Below are positions 49,501-60,506 of a stretch of DNA of 64,000 nucleotides, in pieces. Numbering within the stretch: position 1 is the stretch's first letter; each line of letters begins with the position of its first letter. The DNA lies in assembly GCA_017562135.1 (NCBI GenBank), contig QEYB01000448.1:2542001-2606000 (forward strand), written 5' to 3'. The position numbers and the translations under genes were made by a program. This DNA comes from Dipylidium caninum. Taxonomy: Eukaryota > Platyhelminthes > Cestoda > Cyclophyllidea > Dipylidiidae. The notes below the pieces were generated by a model. The model was not told where the DNA came from. It worked only from the letters and a program-made list of their open reading frames with translations, and made no database searches.

Positions 49501-52500
49501 CAAACTCCAAGCCTGACACGCTTTTCGCTTCCCTTTGCAGAAACAAAGTTTCCCACTTTTAAATGCCCGCCTAATCATTATTGCGTGGCAGTCACACCAG
49601 AAGTGCAGTCTCATTTGGACATGGAGGCAGTTTGAACCTACCGATAGTCACTTACTTTTAGCTTGCATAAAAATATACTTCATAAAGGAGCGTTTTTATG
49701 GGAACAATAGCCTTTAATGAGATTTATAGCTGTCCCCACAAAATTATCCGTATACGGAGGCGGCCTTCAATGCAGTTGATAAGGGGAAGTGAGGGGAAAA
49801 CAAGATGATGCCAGCCGTTGCAATAGGGAAAGTCTTAAAGAGGGGAGTCAACGTGGATTAGCCCCAACCCCAGTTAAAAATATGCAAAAAATGTGGAATT
49901 TGAGATATTTGTGCGGTTGTATACAGGGGACGAATAAATTCAACCGGACTTTAGTTTAAAAAACCCAAAAATTTAAGCAGAATTAACATGTGCACACAAG
50001 GTGAAAGTTGATTTCTCTGTGACCCCACCTCATTCAGTGAATCATATTGTTGATACACCGTCTTAGCCTTATCAGGTGAAATAAACTGACACGACCGGTC
50101 AACAGAGGTCCGTGTGTGTATTTTCCGACATTCGAGCAGGTATGCTGCTAGAAAAAGGGAAATACACAACCTCTTTCAATCGCGCAAGTAACACTCTTAT
50201 TGGGGATGGGAGCGGAAAATGAGGGTTGTTGGCGGGCACGACGTCTGGCTGATGAACTTGGCATGCCTCGAGAATCAGTGCACCAGGGAAGAGGGACCTC
50301 GGTAGCCGCTCGGCGCGAAGGGGGAGACGAGGCGGCGCGTGTCAAGGGTTACCCAAGCCAATTCACGTATAAACAGGGCTAAAATTTTGGCGATGATGAT
50401 GGTGATGTGAGTTGAACCGCAGATAATCTATTGTGTGTGCCAGTGGCGATCAACGCCATTGGCTGCGCCGACTAAAGTATACAAGAGACACACGCCACGA
50501 TACGACACCCCACACCGTGCGAGACCAGCCAGCCGACACGCTCACTAACCGCCTGTTGGAAGCCACAGGCGCGAACTGTTTTCACTGCAATTAGATCAGT
50601 GTCTGTGCACAGCCACGTCTTCCTGGTCTCTTCGCCACAAAAACTCAAATAACTGAACATTAAGTCAGCTCAGAGTGCTCTGCCATGATGTGTGCTCTCC
50701 TGGTCTCCTGCCACTGACAGACAGAGGCGTTTTTGCTGAGTGCGAAATCTACATTGAGGAAATCTCAATTCGCGAAGTTGTAATAAGGAATATCAGAGTC
50801 TTGGTCAGTGAAAGAGGAGAGACGAGGGCCGAAACCGCCTTCTAACACGTTCGATCTCCCAATAGAAGGAAAAAAACTGGAGAAAGTGGCAATTTGCAAA
50901 GGTTAACAGCTATCAACAGTACAATCAGTTCGTTTGCCCGAAAACAGCTATAAAAACTATTTAAATTAAAGAATACGGTGGCGATAGGAGGGCAAGGCGA
51001 ACGAGTAGGGAGGGTTCAGATATATAATTAGCTTGAAGTTTAGTTGCTGCCTCGTTTCTTTCTATTGAAGAGCGACAAAGAGCGTGAGTCAGCAGCCTCC
51101 CAGGTGTAAAAGAATGGTGCTTCTGAGAAATCGAATTCAAGGGGATTGAGTGGAAAGTTCAAACTCAAAAAATCTGTTGGAATCTTGAGTACCCGAAGGA
51201 AATTAATGAGAGTACATCTGCTCTCATGGCACAATCTAAAGCATAAAAGCAGGCAAGTTCATCAGAAAAGAGCAGGGCACAGTGATTTGGGTCATTGCCG
51301 TTGGAACCAGAAATAAGTCATCAATGAATGGTCAGCGAACATCGGCGGGCAAATGTTCGTTTCTCACAAACGTCAGAGGCAATCTGGACCGCCCTTTCTC
51401 GTCTAACCTAATCTAAGTCGCCAGGGTCAGACATCGCAATTTTAAGCCAAACGAAGAAGATGACCCTACGTCCTCCGACTTTTGAGGCTTTAGGCCTAGA
51501 AAACCGGCACGACGGTTCACTTCGGAGGCTGCAGGAAGAGTGCGCAGTGTATGTGTACACGAAAGGAGAGGCTTAAATTTGTTTATGAGGACGGCACCTC
51601 CGCCCTTCATCTATCCACAATCAGATATGAGTGAGGTGTGCGAATGGGTTGGACGACAAAGAAAAATCTCCAGTTGAATGGACTTTCAGAGAGGTAAACA
51701 AACTGGCCGATTAAAATAACTTTCCAGACGTCAGAGATTTGGGCGACGGTGCGCTCGACGGAAAGGAGGACAGGAGAAATGGGTGTAACGAAGGAACAGA
51801 GTCTCATGTCTATGGGTCGCGGGTTAAGACATGACGCTGGTGTTGGCGGCCAGACCGACGTCCAGATGGCTGCCACAACATAATGAAATGGCGGTTCTAT
51901 TCGACAGCGCGACAACTTAGGTTTTTTGATTTAGGCTTTCTTACGCAACCACACAACACTAAACTGGAAGTATTTGGAGTTTGATAAACAGTTTATATGG
52001 CAAAGATGAGCACCAACTCGAGGGCTGAGAAGCAGTTTGATAAGATGAATTGACTGTGGGTATGCTTGATAAACAGAAATGAGGGTTCTACCGACCCAAG
52101 GACAACGTAGACATGTGTAAAAGTCACTCGTTCACTCAGGTGGACTAAATTTGCGGAGAGAATTGCTAAAATAGTGGGTTAATGCGAGTTTGGTGGTTGG
52201 CGGCTTCATTTCATGCAAGAAAGGAGCTGAACCGAATCGGCAGGCTCAAAAAGTGTCCCACCTCGTACAGTGTGGAAAAATCTCTACCACTTTCTCTCGC
52301 TTCAAGCTTTGTTAAGTGGCATCGGGAACCTTGAAGATTTATGGAAAAAATAATAGCCAGATAAAAAACGATGAATTTCTTCAGTATTTGGTTTTTCGAG
52401 ATTTAGTTCGACTAAATTTGACCCAAGCGTGTGTCGCTGTCAACCCCATTGCTTTTAGTCCTCTTGAAAAATACAAAGTAATGTCACGGTTTGAGATGTG

Positions 52501-55500
52501 TGAAAACGATTCAAAGACTGATTTTGGCAACTATTTAAACCATGCTCGCGAGGGACATAGGGGAGTCGCTGGACGGTTCTTTGTGAATATTTCCGAACCA
52601 CCTCCCGCGCACAATCATCTTAGGGGAAGTGGACACACAACAATGGAAAAGAAAAAAGTACATGGTCAATGGAAGGACTGCAGAGTAGGTGAAGAAAGAT
52701 TGTCCCGAGGAAAAATGACCTAAGGCAATGGAGGCAGATTTACACGGCCCATTGGGGCTCGAATTAAGTTCGGGTTTGTCACCGTGAGGGCGCTAAATGA
52801 TAAGAGTCTGTGTACAAGCACACCCAGGGGCGAGAGTGCGCAATTTTGTAAGGCCGCAAATGGCAGAGAGGTGGGCGCCTCTCAATTTGCATGCACCTCT
52901 GACCCCACCAGGGGCATTAAAAAGACCGTAAACAGGCGTGACTAAAAGTTGACAGCAAAAAGATTGCCTTAGTACTGCCGTAAATAAATGGAGTCTCGGT
53001 GGCCGGAATAGGCTGGCATAGTTAGTTCGGTTAAACCCGGGCGCAGGGATGATAAGAATGCATGTGCCTGCTGCGACAATTTTTGTCACTGTGGCGACAA
53101 AGGCTCATGGAGACGGGCGGATGTCATACATGTCAGCCGACTCCATGTGACCTCTTTAGCTCATTGAATAGTGATGGATGTTGGAAAATGAAACAGAACG
53201 CTGGTGGCTAGCACCGTCCACAATATAGGCATAGCAAGTTGTCTTCAAAGTCGAAAATAGATGGAATTAACCGAGAAGAATTCGTGGAAAGTACGTCGTA
53301 TTCAAAATGCACCGTGACAGTCAGATAGAATGAGTTTGAGAAAAGCTAATCCAAGCTAAAAGATTTTGACCGCGTCAGATAAGCTGAATGGGCCTTTCAG
53401 TATCGAAGTCCAAAATGAAGTTCGCATTGGCTTTTTCTCCAACTCTAACAACAATTTGACTTTTGTTGCAATATTTGCACTGCGCAATTCGGGATTTAGA
53501 AACACTAGAACGTTGTAAGGAATTAAAATGGAGGTCAACGTGCTCTCCCTGATTCTAGAATTTCCACGAAAAATTAAAGCGCTATGAGGCTAGTTCCCAA
53601 GGTCGCACAGAAGCACTTCAAACCCAGGTTACACTTTGATAATTAAAAAATTTTAAATTACCAGCAGAAGACAGTTGTTTACTAGCTTGGCGCTATAATG
53701 AAAGACCGTAATCCAGGTTACGGTGACAGATTTAGAAGAAATTTTTCTCTCAAGTGGTTTCTCAGGCTACAAGAAAGTAAGATTCTGCAATAAAACGACA
53801 GAAGTGCTAAGGCACATCCCTCAGAGCCTGGCATTGCCAACAGCGACTGAAGAAATGAAGTTCAAATTTTTTCTCCTTAACTCTGAATGGGATTATATAT
53901 CAGGTGGGATATATTAAAAAATAATAAGCTACATAAACACCTGAACGATAAAAAGGCAACCAGATATTGAATGAAATGTTTAAAAATGGTAAACACTAAG
54001 AGTAATAGCGTCAAAAATAATTAGGAAGCCTAGGGAAAAACGCGAGGCAGACTATAGAAGAAATAAGGTAAGGCATGAGGTTCGAGGGCTTCCTGCATCT
54101 AAACCACAAACGGCAATCTTCTGAGTGCGGTAACGAACTCACATGAACCGTGCCACCGAATCCATCCGAAATATCCTCTAAATACTTGCCCGAGGTAGGC
54201 GAAACTAGTCGCTCCTTGGAGAGGTCAACAATGAGAGTATTCCCAGTAGACAAACTGGGCGGTCGCTTCACATGTCCAACATTGGAAGTTGCAGTCGTCA
54301 CCATCACGGTCGTTTCAGTAGATGAGGCGGAATGATGCCTTTCCCTCACATTTCGCTTAGGTTTCTGTAGCAATGCGTTCAAAAGAGTAGGATTATTCCT
54401 AGAGCTGCTCACTGTGCAGCTTTCCTCCCGTTGGCCCACAAACCGAAGAGTTCCTGAAGCAACCGCAGTTGACGGCGGGTGCGCCACTGTAAATTGTGTG
54501 CTAGTGACAGGAGCATAACAATACTCAGGCTGAGGCAAAGAATACCCGTGAAAGAGGCTACTTTGGGTGTAGGGAGAGTGGTTTTGTTGCTGGAAGGAGG
54601 AAAAGTGACCGTGGGATGGGTAAGTGGATGATTGATAGTTGCTAACGTTTGCGTATTCATCTTCTACTATTGTCGGCATGACTGGTTGTTGAAGGAGACC
54701 AGCAATCAGGTCGCTGCGATAGTTCTCCGAAATGGGTTGGAGTTGAGTTAAAGCAGGCTGGATAATATCTGAGTTGCCCAACATCGACATATCACGAGGA
54801 TCAGGAAAGGGTTGATCTAAGAAAGGGGCTAAACTGCCTTCGAAATCTTTCATTAATTCGTCTATGAAGCGAGGACTATTAACACCCAAGAAGTTGGATA
54901 CGTCACTAAAGGCATCCTTTTCCTCTAAGAATGGTGCTTTAGAGGGAAAGTCCATTGCTATATCTAAATCCATACGGTTTTTCTCGAAACGATTAATCTT
55001 GGAGGATTTTTTGCGGAGGTTGTTGATGAAGAAGGTACGCCAACGTCGATATTCGTTGGACAGTTTGGTGGAATGACGGTTCCAAGATTTCCCATCTGAT
55101 GTCAAATACTGCGTTTTCAAATGGGTGGACTGCGGAGAGGGTACTTGGAACTTCACAATGACGGGAGGCAACTGTTTAACATCTAAGTAATAACTTACAT
55201 TAAAGCAGCATAAAGTACTTACACTGCATGTGGTATTCCCGCCAAATAATATTGTTCAAACGCACCTTTTGCTTCAGCGCAAAACCAGTTCCCTTAAAGT
55301 GACTCCACTTGGGACTAGTTACGGTTTCGGCATAGGCAAGACTAAGGCTTTTGAAGAGTGACTGAAGAGTATCAAATGCTGGAATACCGGTATTGCGATC
55401 AGGAGAAGACTCTAAGTCCTCATGAGATTCAGAGTCTTCTTTGTCACTATCAGAATCATCCAGCTTGCTAATCATAAATTGTCCACTCTTAATTTCCGAA

Positions 55501-55511
55501 TGTTTCTCCAT
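40285..55511 (-). CDS. Mondo: Mondo/ChREBP-type bHLH-zipper transcription factor
   Basis: Homologue of MondoA/ChREBP (MLXIP/MLXIPL), glucose-responsive factors that partner Mlx and regulate metabolic genes. Exons found in transcript order: 55511-55223, 55182-54143, (centre unresolved), 45393-44433, 42571-42306 and 40547-40285. The N-terminal conserved region has GQFMISKLDDSDSD (about residues 10-23), SLAYAETVTSPKW, VRLNNIIWREYHMQYVK, DGKSWNRHSTKLSNEYRRWR and GNSDIIQPALTQLQP. A poly-Pro/acidic linker, the bHLHZip and the C-terminal DCD domain (ANWKFYIFS, SWLEDHCDLPQL, RLSTTTNVL) follow. Exons 1-2 join in frame across a 40-nt intron, and the last three join in frame with matching phases. Exon 2 ends in phase 0 but the bHLHZip exon needs phase 1, so at least one central exon is missing. 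About 940 residues are accounted for. A CTTTCAG acceptor lies about 20 nt before the first ATG, so a 5' exon or trans-splicing is possible. Confidence 0.87.
40548..42305 (-). other. Last Mondo intron
   Basis: A 1758-nt intron with donor GTGAGT and acceptor CTCTTTTCAG. Two minus-strand open frames inside it (41905-41594 and 41588-41295) look less biased than random. The second is followed by a minus-strand AATAAA at about 41270-41265, which could mark an alternative 3' end. Including either would interrupt the conserved DCD domain, so neither is called. Confidence 0.6.
42306..42571 (-). other. Mondo: Mondo exon: first half of the DCD domain
   Basis: A 266-nt exon (1 + 88 codons + 1). It reads ACCDKLPTSG, VWFRNFVATATQANWKFYIF, SLIFTDVFETY and STVSWLEDHCDLPQLRK. 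This is the dimerisation and cytoplasmic-localisation domain unique to Mondo and Mlx proteins, so it distinguishes the gene from other bHLHZip families. Donor GTGAGT follows at 42305. Confidence 0.88.
42572..44432 (-). other. Mondo intron between zipper and DCD exons
   Basis: Donor GTAGGT at 44432, acceptor GATTTTAG ending at 42572, length 1861 nt. The junction codon AA|C creates Asn and restores the family sequence. The intron contains a CA/CG microsatellite (about 43479-43505). An open minus-strand frame at 43643-44065 has no family support. Confidence 0.75.
44433..45393 (-). other. Mondo: Mondo bHLHZip exon with degenerate basic region
   Basis: A 961-nt exon between acceptor CTTCTAATAG and donor GTAGGT. 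It encodes DNRFPSAERMHSSL, a run of 13 prolines, an acidic linker (EGDDDGGYDEEDDED), then the helix-loop-helix: SSTEQLRRLSMQSSLKVLQ aligns with the Mondo ISAEQKRRFNIKLGFDTL segment. A long His/Gln-rich loop follows, then helix 2 plus zipper (KTSKAAVLRDGAELIRSQ ... IIRLRGELDSL). The E-box-contacting Glu and the Arg pair are kept, but the upstream His and basic residues of the DNA-binding segment are absent. The long open frame extends to a stop at 44427, but splicing at 44433 gives SVNACCDKLP, matching the family. Confidence 0.85.
45394..54142 (-). other. Central intron region of Mondo, exons unresolved
   Basis: This holds at least one Mondo exon I could not place. One candidate is 46015-45781 (acceptor CCTGACAG, donor GTGAAC, open throughout, reading NVLSPTPHSPLPLPAS), but its phases would demand two further exons. 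Another frame, possibly beginning ILHSGNTSPP near 45685, ends in a long C run. The stretch also carries the dead mariner element at about 48.0-48.7 kb and an imperfect CA repeat at about 47637-47662. The remainder shows nothing recognisable. Confidence 0.5.
48012..48690 (-). mobile_element. Degenerate mariner transposase remnant
   Basis: Minus-strand remains of a mariner/Tc1 transposase inside the Mondo gene. The N-terminal part reads KAFGRGPLDDGTCRRWFEKF, then a stop, FALFDNPRSAR and LEQDP, matching the mariner helix-turn-helix region. The C-terminal part reads QQLEYLKAAVQEKK, HRENTSSHAALGTRQKN, a stop, NDYHFFLTL, KKFKDEEDVTQT and LFASKGETFF. The central part with the first catalytic Asp is missing, the HHDNARPH motif has degraded to HRENTSSH, and stops and frame changes are present. 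It is about two-thirds of full length and surely inactive. Terminal repeats were not identified. Confidence 0.75.
54143..55511 (-). other. Mondo: Mondo exons 1-2: N-terminal glucose-sensing region
   Basis: Exon 1 (55511-55223) ends in phase 1 after REYHMQ. Exon 2 (55182-54143, 1040 nt) resumes at YVKQLPPVIVKFQV and ends in phase 0 after GGTVH at donor GTGAGT. The order of conserved blocks matches the Mondo conserved regions used for cytoplasmic retention, 14-3-3 binding and glucose response, including the basic YRRWRTFF...LRKK segment that corresponds to the nuclear-localisation part. The rest of exon 2 is Ser/Gln/Pro-rich, as expected for the transactivation part. Confidence 0.88.
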
Positions 55512-56189
55512 CTCTAACCGTTGGCTGAAAGAAAAATAGTTAAAACGCGATCAGCACGTAAGCCGCGAAAAACAAGTTGTGAGACAGAAAAAAAAGTGCT
55601 AGCCTAAGCCATTAGAGAACATATTATCAGATTTTCCGAGGAAAATCAGTGATAAAGTTGTGCTGCAAAGGCGAAAGGCGCGATTACGCCCACAGTTCAA
55701 AAAAAAAGTCAGAGCGAAAATGATAAATATGAAATGTAAGGCAAAAATAACGGCTATTTGTGTATGATTGCTATAGAAATCGGCATCAAAGAACGCAACG
55801 ACGGTAACTACGTGAAACCCCAGGCCTGTAGATTATCGCCAACGAAGTCGACCAATACGGGTTATAAGGAATAAAGATAAACTCTTAAAATTGAATAGGA
55901 AAATACTCCTATCATTGTACCTTATTGTTTAATTCCGAGCAACTATTTTATGTTTACTTGAAACGCAGAAGAAGTTCAGTTTTTTGTTTAAATAATCCGT
56001 TGATGAGGTACAAATATCAAAGATGAGGAAGAATAAGTTTCTACAACTACTTTTGAAGTGGTTACTCCCGTAGAAGGGGTTACCTGTCTTTCTTAATGCG
56101 CTAGTTTGCCTTGATCACCCTCTTGTGATTCATTTGGGCCACACCAGACGACCGAATTGCTAGGCTCTATTACAAATAAGGGGCAGAAT

Positions 56190-56474
56190 TTAATGGATAA
56201 TCGGACAAAACCTACTATCCTTCCGTAAATCATACCTTTTCGTATCGCCCTTTGTGGACCTGCACTTGTCTTCTAGGAAAAGCATCTCCCTCAGCATTTG
56301 CACGGCTTCGAAAAGCAAGCGTTGTGTAACCTGTAATGGGAAGTTCTTGCGAAAAGAATGTCTGAATGCTACCTTTTTAATATTGAAAATAACATGAATG
56401 TCTCGGTGCCGTGGAGGTGAGGGTGAGGACGTTTGGTGTTGTGGCGCTTTTTGACGTAAGCTCATCGTGCGCAT
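56190..56474 (-). CDS. Unrecognised small ORF upstream of Mondo
   Basis: A 94-codon minus-strand frame beginning with ATG and reading KVAFRHSFRKNFPLQVTQRL then FEAVQMLREMLFLEDKC. A GTATGA donor-like site lies inside it after GDTKR, so a spliced product is possible. It matches no family I know and could be noncoding, or a 5' exon of the Mondo transcription unit about 700 bp downstream on the same strand. Confidence 0.2.
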   Translation of the reverse strand: MRTMSLRQKAPQHQTSSPSPPRHRDIHVIFNIKKVAFRHSFRKNFPLQVTQRLLFEAVQMLREMLFLEDKCRSTKGDTKRYDLRKDSRFCPIIH

Positions 56475-57215
56475 TCAGAGGCTGTTGTACAGATGCAAAA
56501 TTAAAGTCGCTAAGTTAATACTGTGCACCGTCCCGCCCTAGGAGCGTTCGCATACGAAAGCATACCCCTCAATAAATTCCTATAGTTTTCAGTATTAGTG
56601 ATGTGTCCAAGAAATGTAGAGGCCGTATTAATGCCGAGCAAAGCAGCTTCCAGACGCTTCGAATATTTGGTTGCCGTTATTCTTTAACTAATTGAGTCGA
56701 ATGATTGTAATAGGATGATGGCGATAAAATAAATAGGGGTTGAAATTAGACCTTACCGTTACCTAGAGACCCACTCAAGATTAAAGATAAGGTGCCAGTT
56801 AATTACAGTAAAAACCAAAAGGGGAATAGGCGGCAGTTTTGTGTGTTTTATTTTCTACACTTTGGCTTCGCACCTTCCAGGACGTCAATAATAAACATTC
56901 TGTCCAGCACACGAAGACTGAGGGGAAGCTGCGTTTACCACATTCGATGAGGTTCTCAGAACATTTAAGTTGCTATATTAATTTAAGCTCTTGTTGAATT
57001 TAATTAGCTGAGCAATAGTGTAATGACCAGGTTTGTGATTAGTTTGTGGACGGTAAGGATTGTCACATGTTAACAAGCGTTTTTCATTCGAGGAATCACG
57101 CGTTGGTCATGGAGACGTCATTACGCTCACTGCTTAGGTTGGGGACTTGGACGACTAGTCCGAGCCTATTTCTGGCTGGTCTGCCGCACGCGATCAGTGG
57201 TAAACTTTAGGTGCC

Positions 57216-57596
57216 TTAAGCTTTGGTGAATCCTTCTGGTCGTTTGCGCTCTTCATAAGGTTCGGCCGACGGGGCGTGGGGCATACTTTGGCCTGGCCAA
57301 CCTCGCCTCTTCAAGCAGGTGCCCCAAAGACTCGAAGACACGAGGCGGCGGAAGTGCACCTGCCCTTTTGTCAAGGTCGGAGTGAGCTGCGCTCCCATTG
57401 GTCGAGCAGCGTCCACTGAGTAGACAAATGAGATACGAGGCTCATCAAGTGAAAGCCTTTCTCTGACCAGTAAAAATCCAACAAGACTAATTGTTGCACC
57501 CATCAGCACTACAGTCGTCATCCACGCCCCCACAGCGACGACTGGTGAGGCGCTTCTCTCTCCATGGGCCTTAAAGTACTTGTCGTTGTCCTCATT
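57216..57596 (-). CDS. Candidate small single-pass membrane protein or terminal exon
   Basis: An open minus-strand frame with balanced composition. A charged stretch reading NEDNDKYFKAHGERS leads into a hydrophobic segment of about 22 residues (MTTVVLMGATISLVGFLL), then a polar tail ending PYEERKRPEGFTKA and a stop. An in-frame ATG (57521) lies just before the helix. The upstream part lacks an ATG, so this may be the last exon of a spliced gene. I do not recognise the family. Confidence 0.35.
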   Translation of the reverse strand, partial: NEDNDKYFKAHGERSASPVVAVGAWMTTVVLMGATISLVGFLLVRERLSLDEPRISFVYSVDAARPMGAQLTPTLTKGQVHFRRLVSSSLWGTCLKRRGWPGQSMPHAPSAEPYEERKRPEGFTKA

Positions 57597-60506
57597 TGTG
57601 AGTTTTCATTCGTTTACTGCACCCTTCTCGTAACAACATTCCTTGTGCCTTATGTCCTTTGAGAGATTTCTTTAAAGGTAAAAGATGAAGTCATAAACTG
57701 CAACTGCTTCTTGACATGCACTCTTCCAGGGGTCTTATTGAAGGCCTTCTCGGGATTTAAACTCATTTCAGTAGATCTTTTGACACTGCGCAACTTCTCT
57801 GCAGCTAGTTACCTTTCGGTAAATATATTTCATCGCCGTGGAGTCACTTCGACGAATGATTGCATCTGTTACAAAGTCGTTTAAATATGTGTTTCTCCTC
57901 CTTCTTCACCGGATAAAAGGGGCGGCGAGTGTGCGAGTGATTCCGACCTCGCCACCCCAATCCCGCTCCAAGCCCGAGGGAACAGGGAGTTCCAAAGAAT
58001 CCTTTCCCTCCCCACTGCTCCGATGCTTCACAATCTCAGTTCTCAGTCCGTCCGCCATGCAGACGTGGATCGCATCTGCTGGCACAGGAATTAACGTGCG
58101 GAAAGTGCTCCACCCCGCGCCAAGAATGTCTTCGTTGGCCCCTTCTGTCTCACCACGTTTCCCGCGCTGAATGCGGTGCACTTGTGAGTGAAGTGTTAGA
58201 AGGCAGTGGACACATCGCCTTGTTGAAAGCGACATAAATGAATCCTCGCGAAGTGACAAATTCGACGGCGGGTGGAGACTACAAACCCGGTATGCATACT
58301 TCGAGGCATGGCCGAGAGGACTTGGCCGCCTGGGCGAACCGCCTCGCGCCTGTCAATGACGCCACGGCGTCGTTGTGGAGGGGCTGTCAGGCCAGTTGCG
58401 GGGCAGGTGAAATGGTAGACTTTGCAGAAGGAGGCGCGCCATAAAGTACAAAAATTGGTCCGGTGGAACCAAATACTGCTTGTAAAGAGTGAAGGCCAAA
58501 ATCCCCCCGGCCGTGGAGGGCACCTTCTCCTCAGCGGGTAACACCGAGCAAAAACTGCAGCGGAGCATGTCAATTGCGCCGCCGAGACGCTCCCACCTTC
58601 GCGGGCTGTAAGGACGCCGGGGCACCGCGCACATTGCAAGCAGAATAGTCGGCCACTCGCAAGCGCTAACGGAGGCGAAATATTCTCGCGCACCCGCCTG
58701 GCGCAGAGGCCTCCTGCCGAGGCCAAACTCGCCCCGGCCGAGGCATGACGGAATATCAAACCGAAATATGTCGCGAAAGCCCTCGACTCCATTAATACGC
58801 ACCTCCGCAGGAGCGATTTTCCCGTTCTCTTGCGCAGTCTCCTGTACCATTTGCGCTCATGTCGACGTGTGGAACTTAATAGCCGCCTCCTTTTGGGGAT
58901 TAGACGTTACCAGACCTCAGAACTCGACCGCTACGTGACGAGAAGACACTCCACTGGCAAAATGCGGGGACGCGGGACCCGAAGCCGCCTGCATTCGTTG
59001 CGCGAAGGCGGGCGGTCTCGACGGAGCCCCCTGCGCCTCTGACTAAACACCACGCATATTGCTCCGTCAACCACGAAGTGTCGCGAACTCCCCGCCCCCC
59101 TCTTTACTGGCACGCAGTCGGTGGAACGAGGCGGCAGAGCGTCTCAGGGCGCAGCCCTGAGGCCAGAGAAATTATTTTGTGGTCGCTAGAAATTCTGCAG
59201 TGTAGAGCCCACGAATTTTTGTGCTTAAACTGAGTCCTCAGGGACTAAAACGCCTGCTCGTTTCAGAGGACCTCCTGTCTGGGACGACGAAGGAGATTTC
59301 AGCGACCGAGCGAGCGCGTTTTCCGCAGGCCGTGTGCCCAGCGAAAAACTCGGGCTGTCATTTGACCGGTGGGCTCAGGTGCGGCGCGGTCGTCCTGTTG
59401 CCCAGCCAGTGTCCGCGCAATGGACGGGTTGCGTGCCAGGTGGAGGCGGTGTCAGTTGACATGCTCCACCGGCGTCTCCCTTCCCCCTTTCCCGAGAATT
59501 AAGCGAAGACCGTGTTGCACGTGATGCTCTTAACCGAAGGCCTTGTGGAACACTAATTCGACAGTGAAGTGGCGCCAGTCGAGGACGTTGCCAGCGTCAA
59601 AGCGGAGGCCGTTAGTCCGACGGCCCCCAAGGCTCGTACTCAGCTTAGACCACAGCGGTAAAAGGAATGCAAAGGCCGGGGAGAAAATTGCGCCTCGGAC
59701 ATCAGGAAGTATTGTTTCAGGGCAGTTGAACACATTTGTGTCCAACGATTGGAAATATAAAAGACGACGCGAATACGCCTTTTAAGGGGTGTGTTGAGGA
59801 TTTGCTACGACTGGAACTGCAGCACCGAGGACTCAGTTGCTTGTTAGTTGTGCCCTCGGACCACGTCTTCCGAGCCGTGGACGACGAAGAGCCTCGCAGT
59901 CAACTCGGCCGGCCGGTTGGTCGCCTCTCCACCCCGCCAACCCTCACCTGGTCGAGTCAGAGACCCGCGGCTCCGTGAGTCGGGCGACGAGGCTCACGAG
60001 GACGCGCGAGGCGAGTGGAACGTCCGACTGGAGTAGTCGGCGCCGAGGGCGTCCCGTCCTCCTGCCACCGGAACGCCTTCACTCGTGGGAGGATGAGCAA
60101 AATGTGCACTGAGCCGTGTGCTTCCCTCCCCTTGAACTCGGCCTCCGTCCGTTCAAACTAAAGGCCATTCGAGGACGATAAAGGCACGGGGTTTTTGAGA
60201 TTTGTGAAATGCGGCGTGTAATTATGCCGAGCTTATAAAAGTACCTCTTTGTTTACGGCCGAAAATGAACGATTAAGGGAAAACCGAAAACCGAGCGGTG
60301 GATTCTGTTGGCCGCATGGCCGAGCACCCACTTGGCGAAGATGGAGTGGCTTGCCTCGATCCGCACAGCGCAATGCCGATTGAGAGACTCATCCGCGGTT
60401 GGTTGCCTTGAGCACCTTGAAAGCAGGCGGCCAGTGCTCCGCAGGCGTTAGACGTGCTCCGGAGCCGCGGGGTTGCTTCATTGGCGGTGTTTTTTTCCAC
60501 TGTTAG

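Larger units (their letters stand above)
55512..60506. other. Region between Mondo and the nephrin-like gene
   Basis: Contains the divergent 5' flanks of both genes and must hold the missing signal-peptide exon of the nephrin-like gene, which I could not identify. TATAAA-like boxes occur at about 59756 and 60235 on the plus strand. Open minus-strand frames at 57.9-58.85 kb are long but match nothing. Composition shifts back to GC-rich from about 57.8 kb. Confidence 0.5.

Noticed and set aside
49130..49550. Possible Ty3/gypsy fragment (minus-strand ESPFHLFTG, VQFADYCRLAVW)
   Set aside because: Short resemblances to integrase and reverse transcriptase motifs lie in inconsistent frames without catalytic residues. 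Too weak to call.
52316..52723. 135-codon plus-strand frame within the Mondo gene
   Set aside because: It has no domain, no upstream signals and lies in intronic sequence of the opposite strand. Its length is plausible by chance in AT-richer DNA.
57906..58259. Minus-strand open frame of 117 codons near the Mondo 5' side
   Set aside because: It reads smoothly, but there is no family match, no partner exon, and an overlapping plus-strand frame of similar quality.
58196..58850. Two overlapping minus-strand open frames, one with a GRGEFG stretch like a kinase loop
   Set aside because: No other kinase motif follows, neither frame has splice support, and composition matches the GC-rich surroundings.
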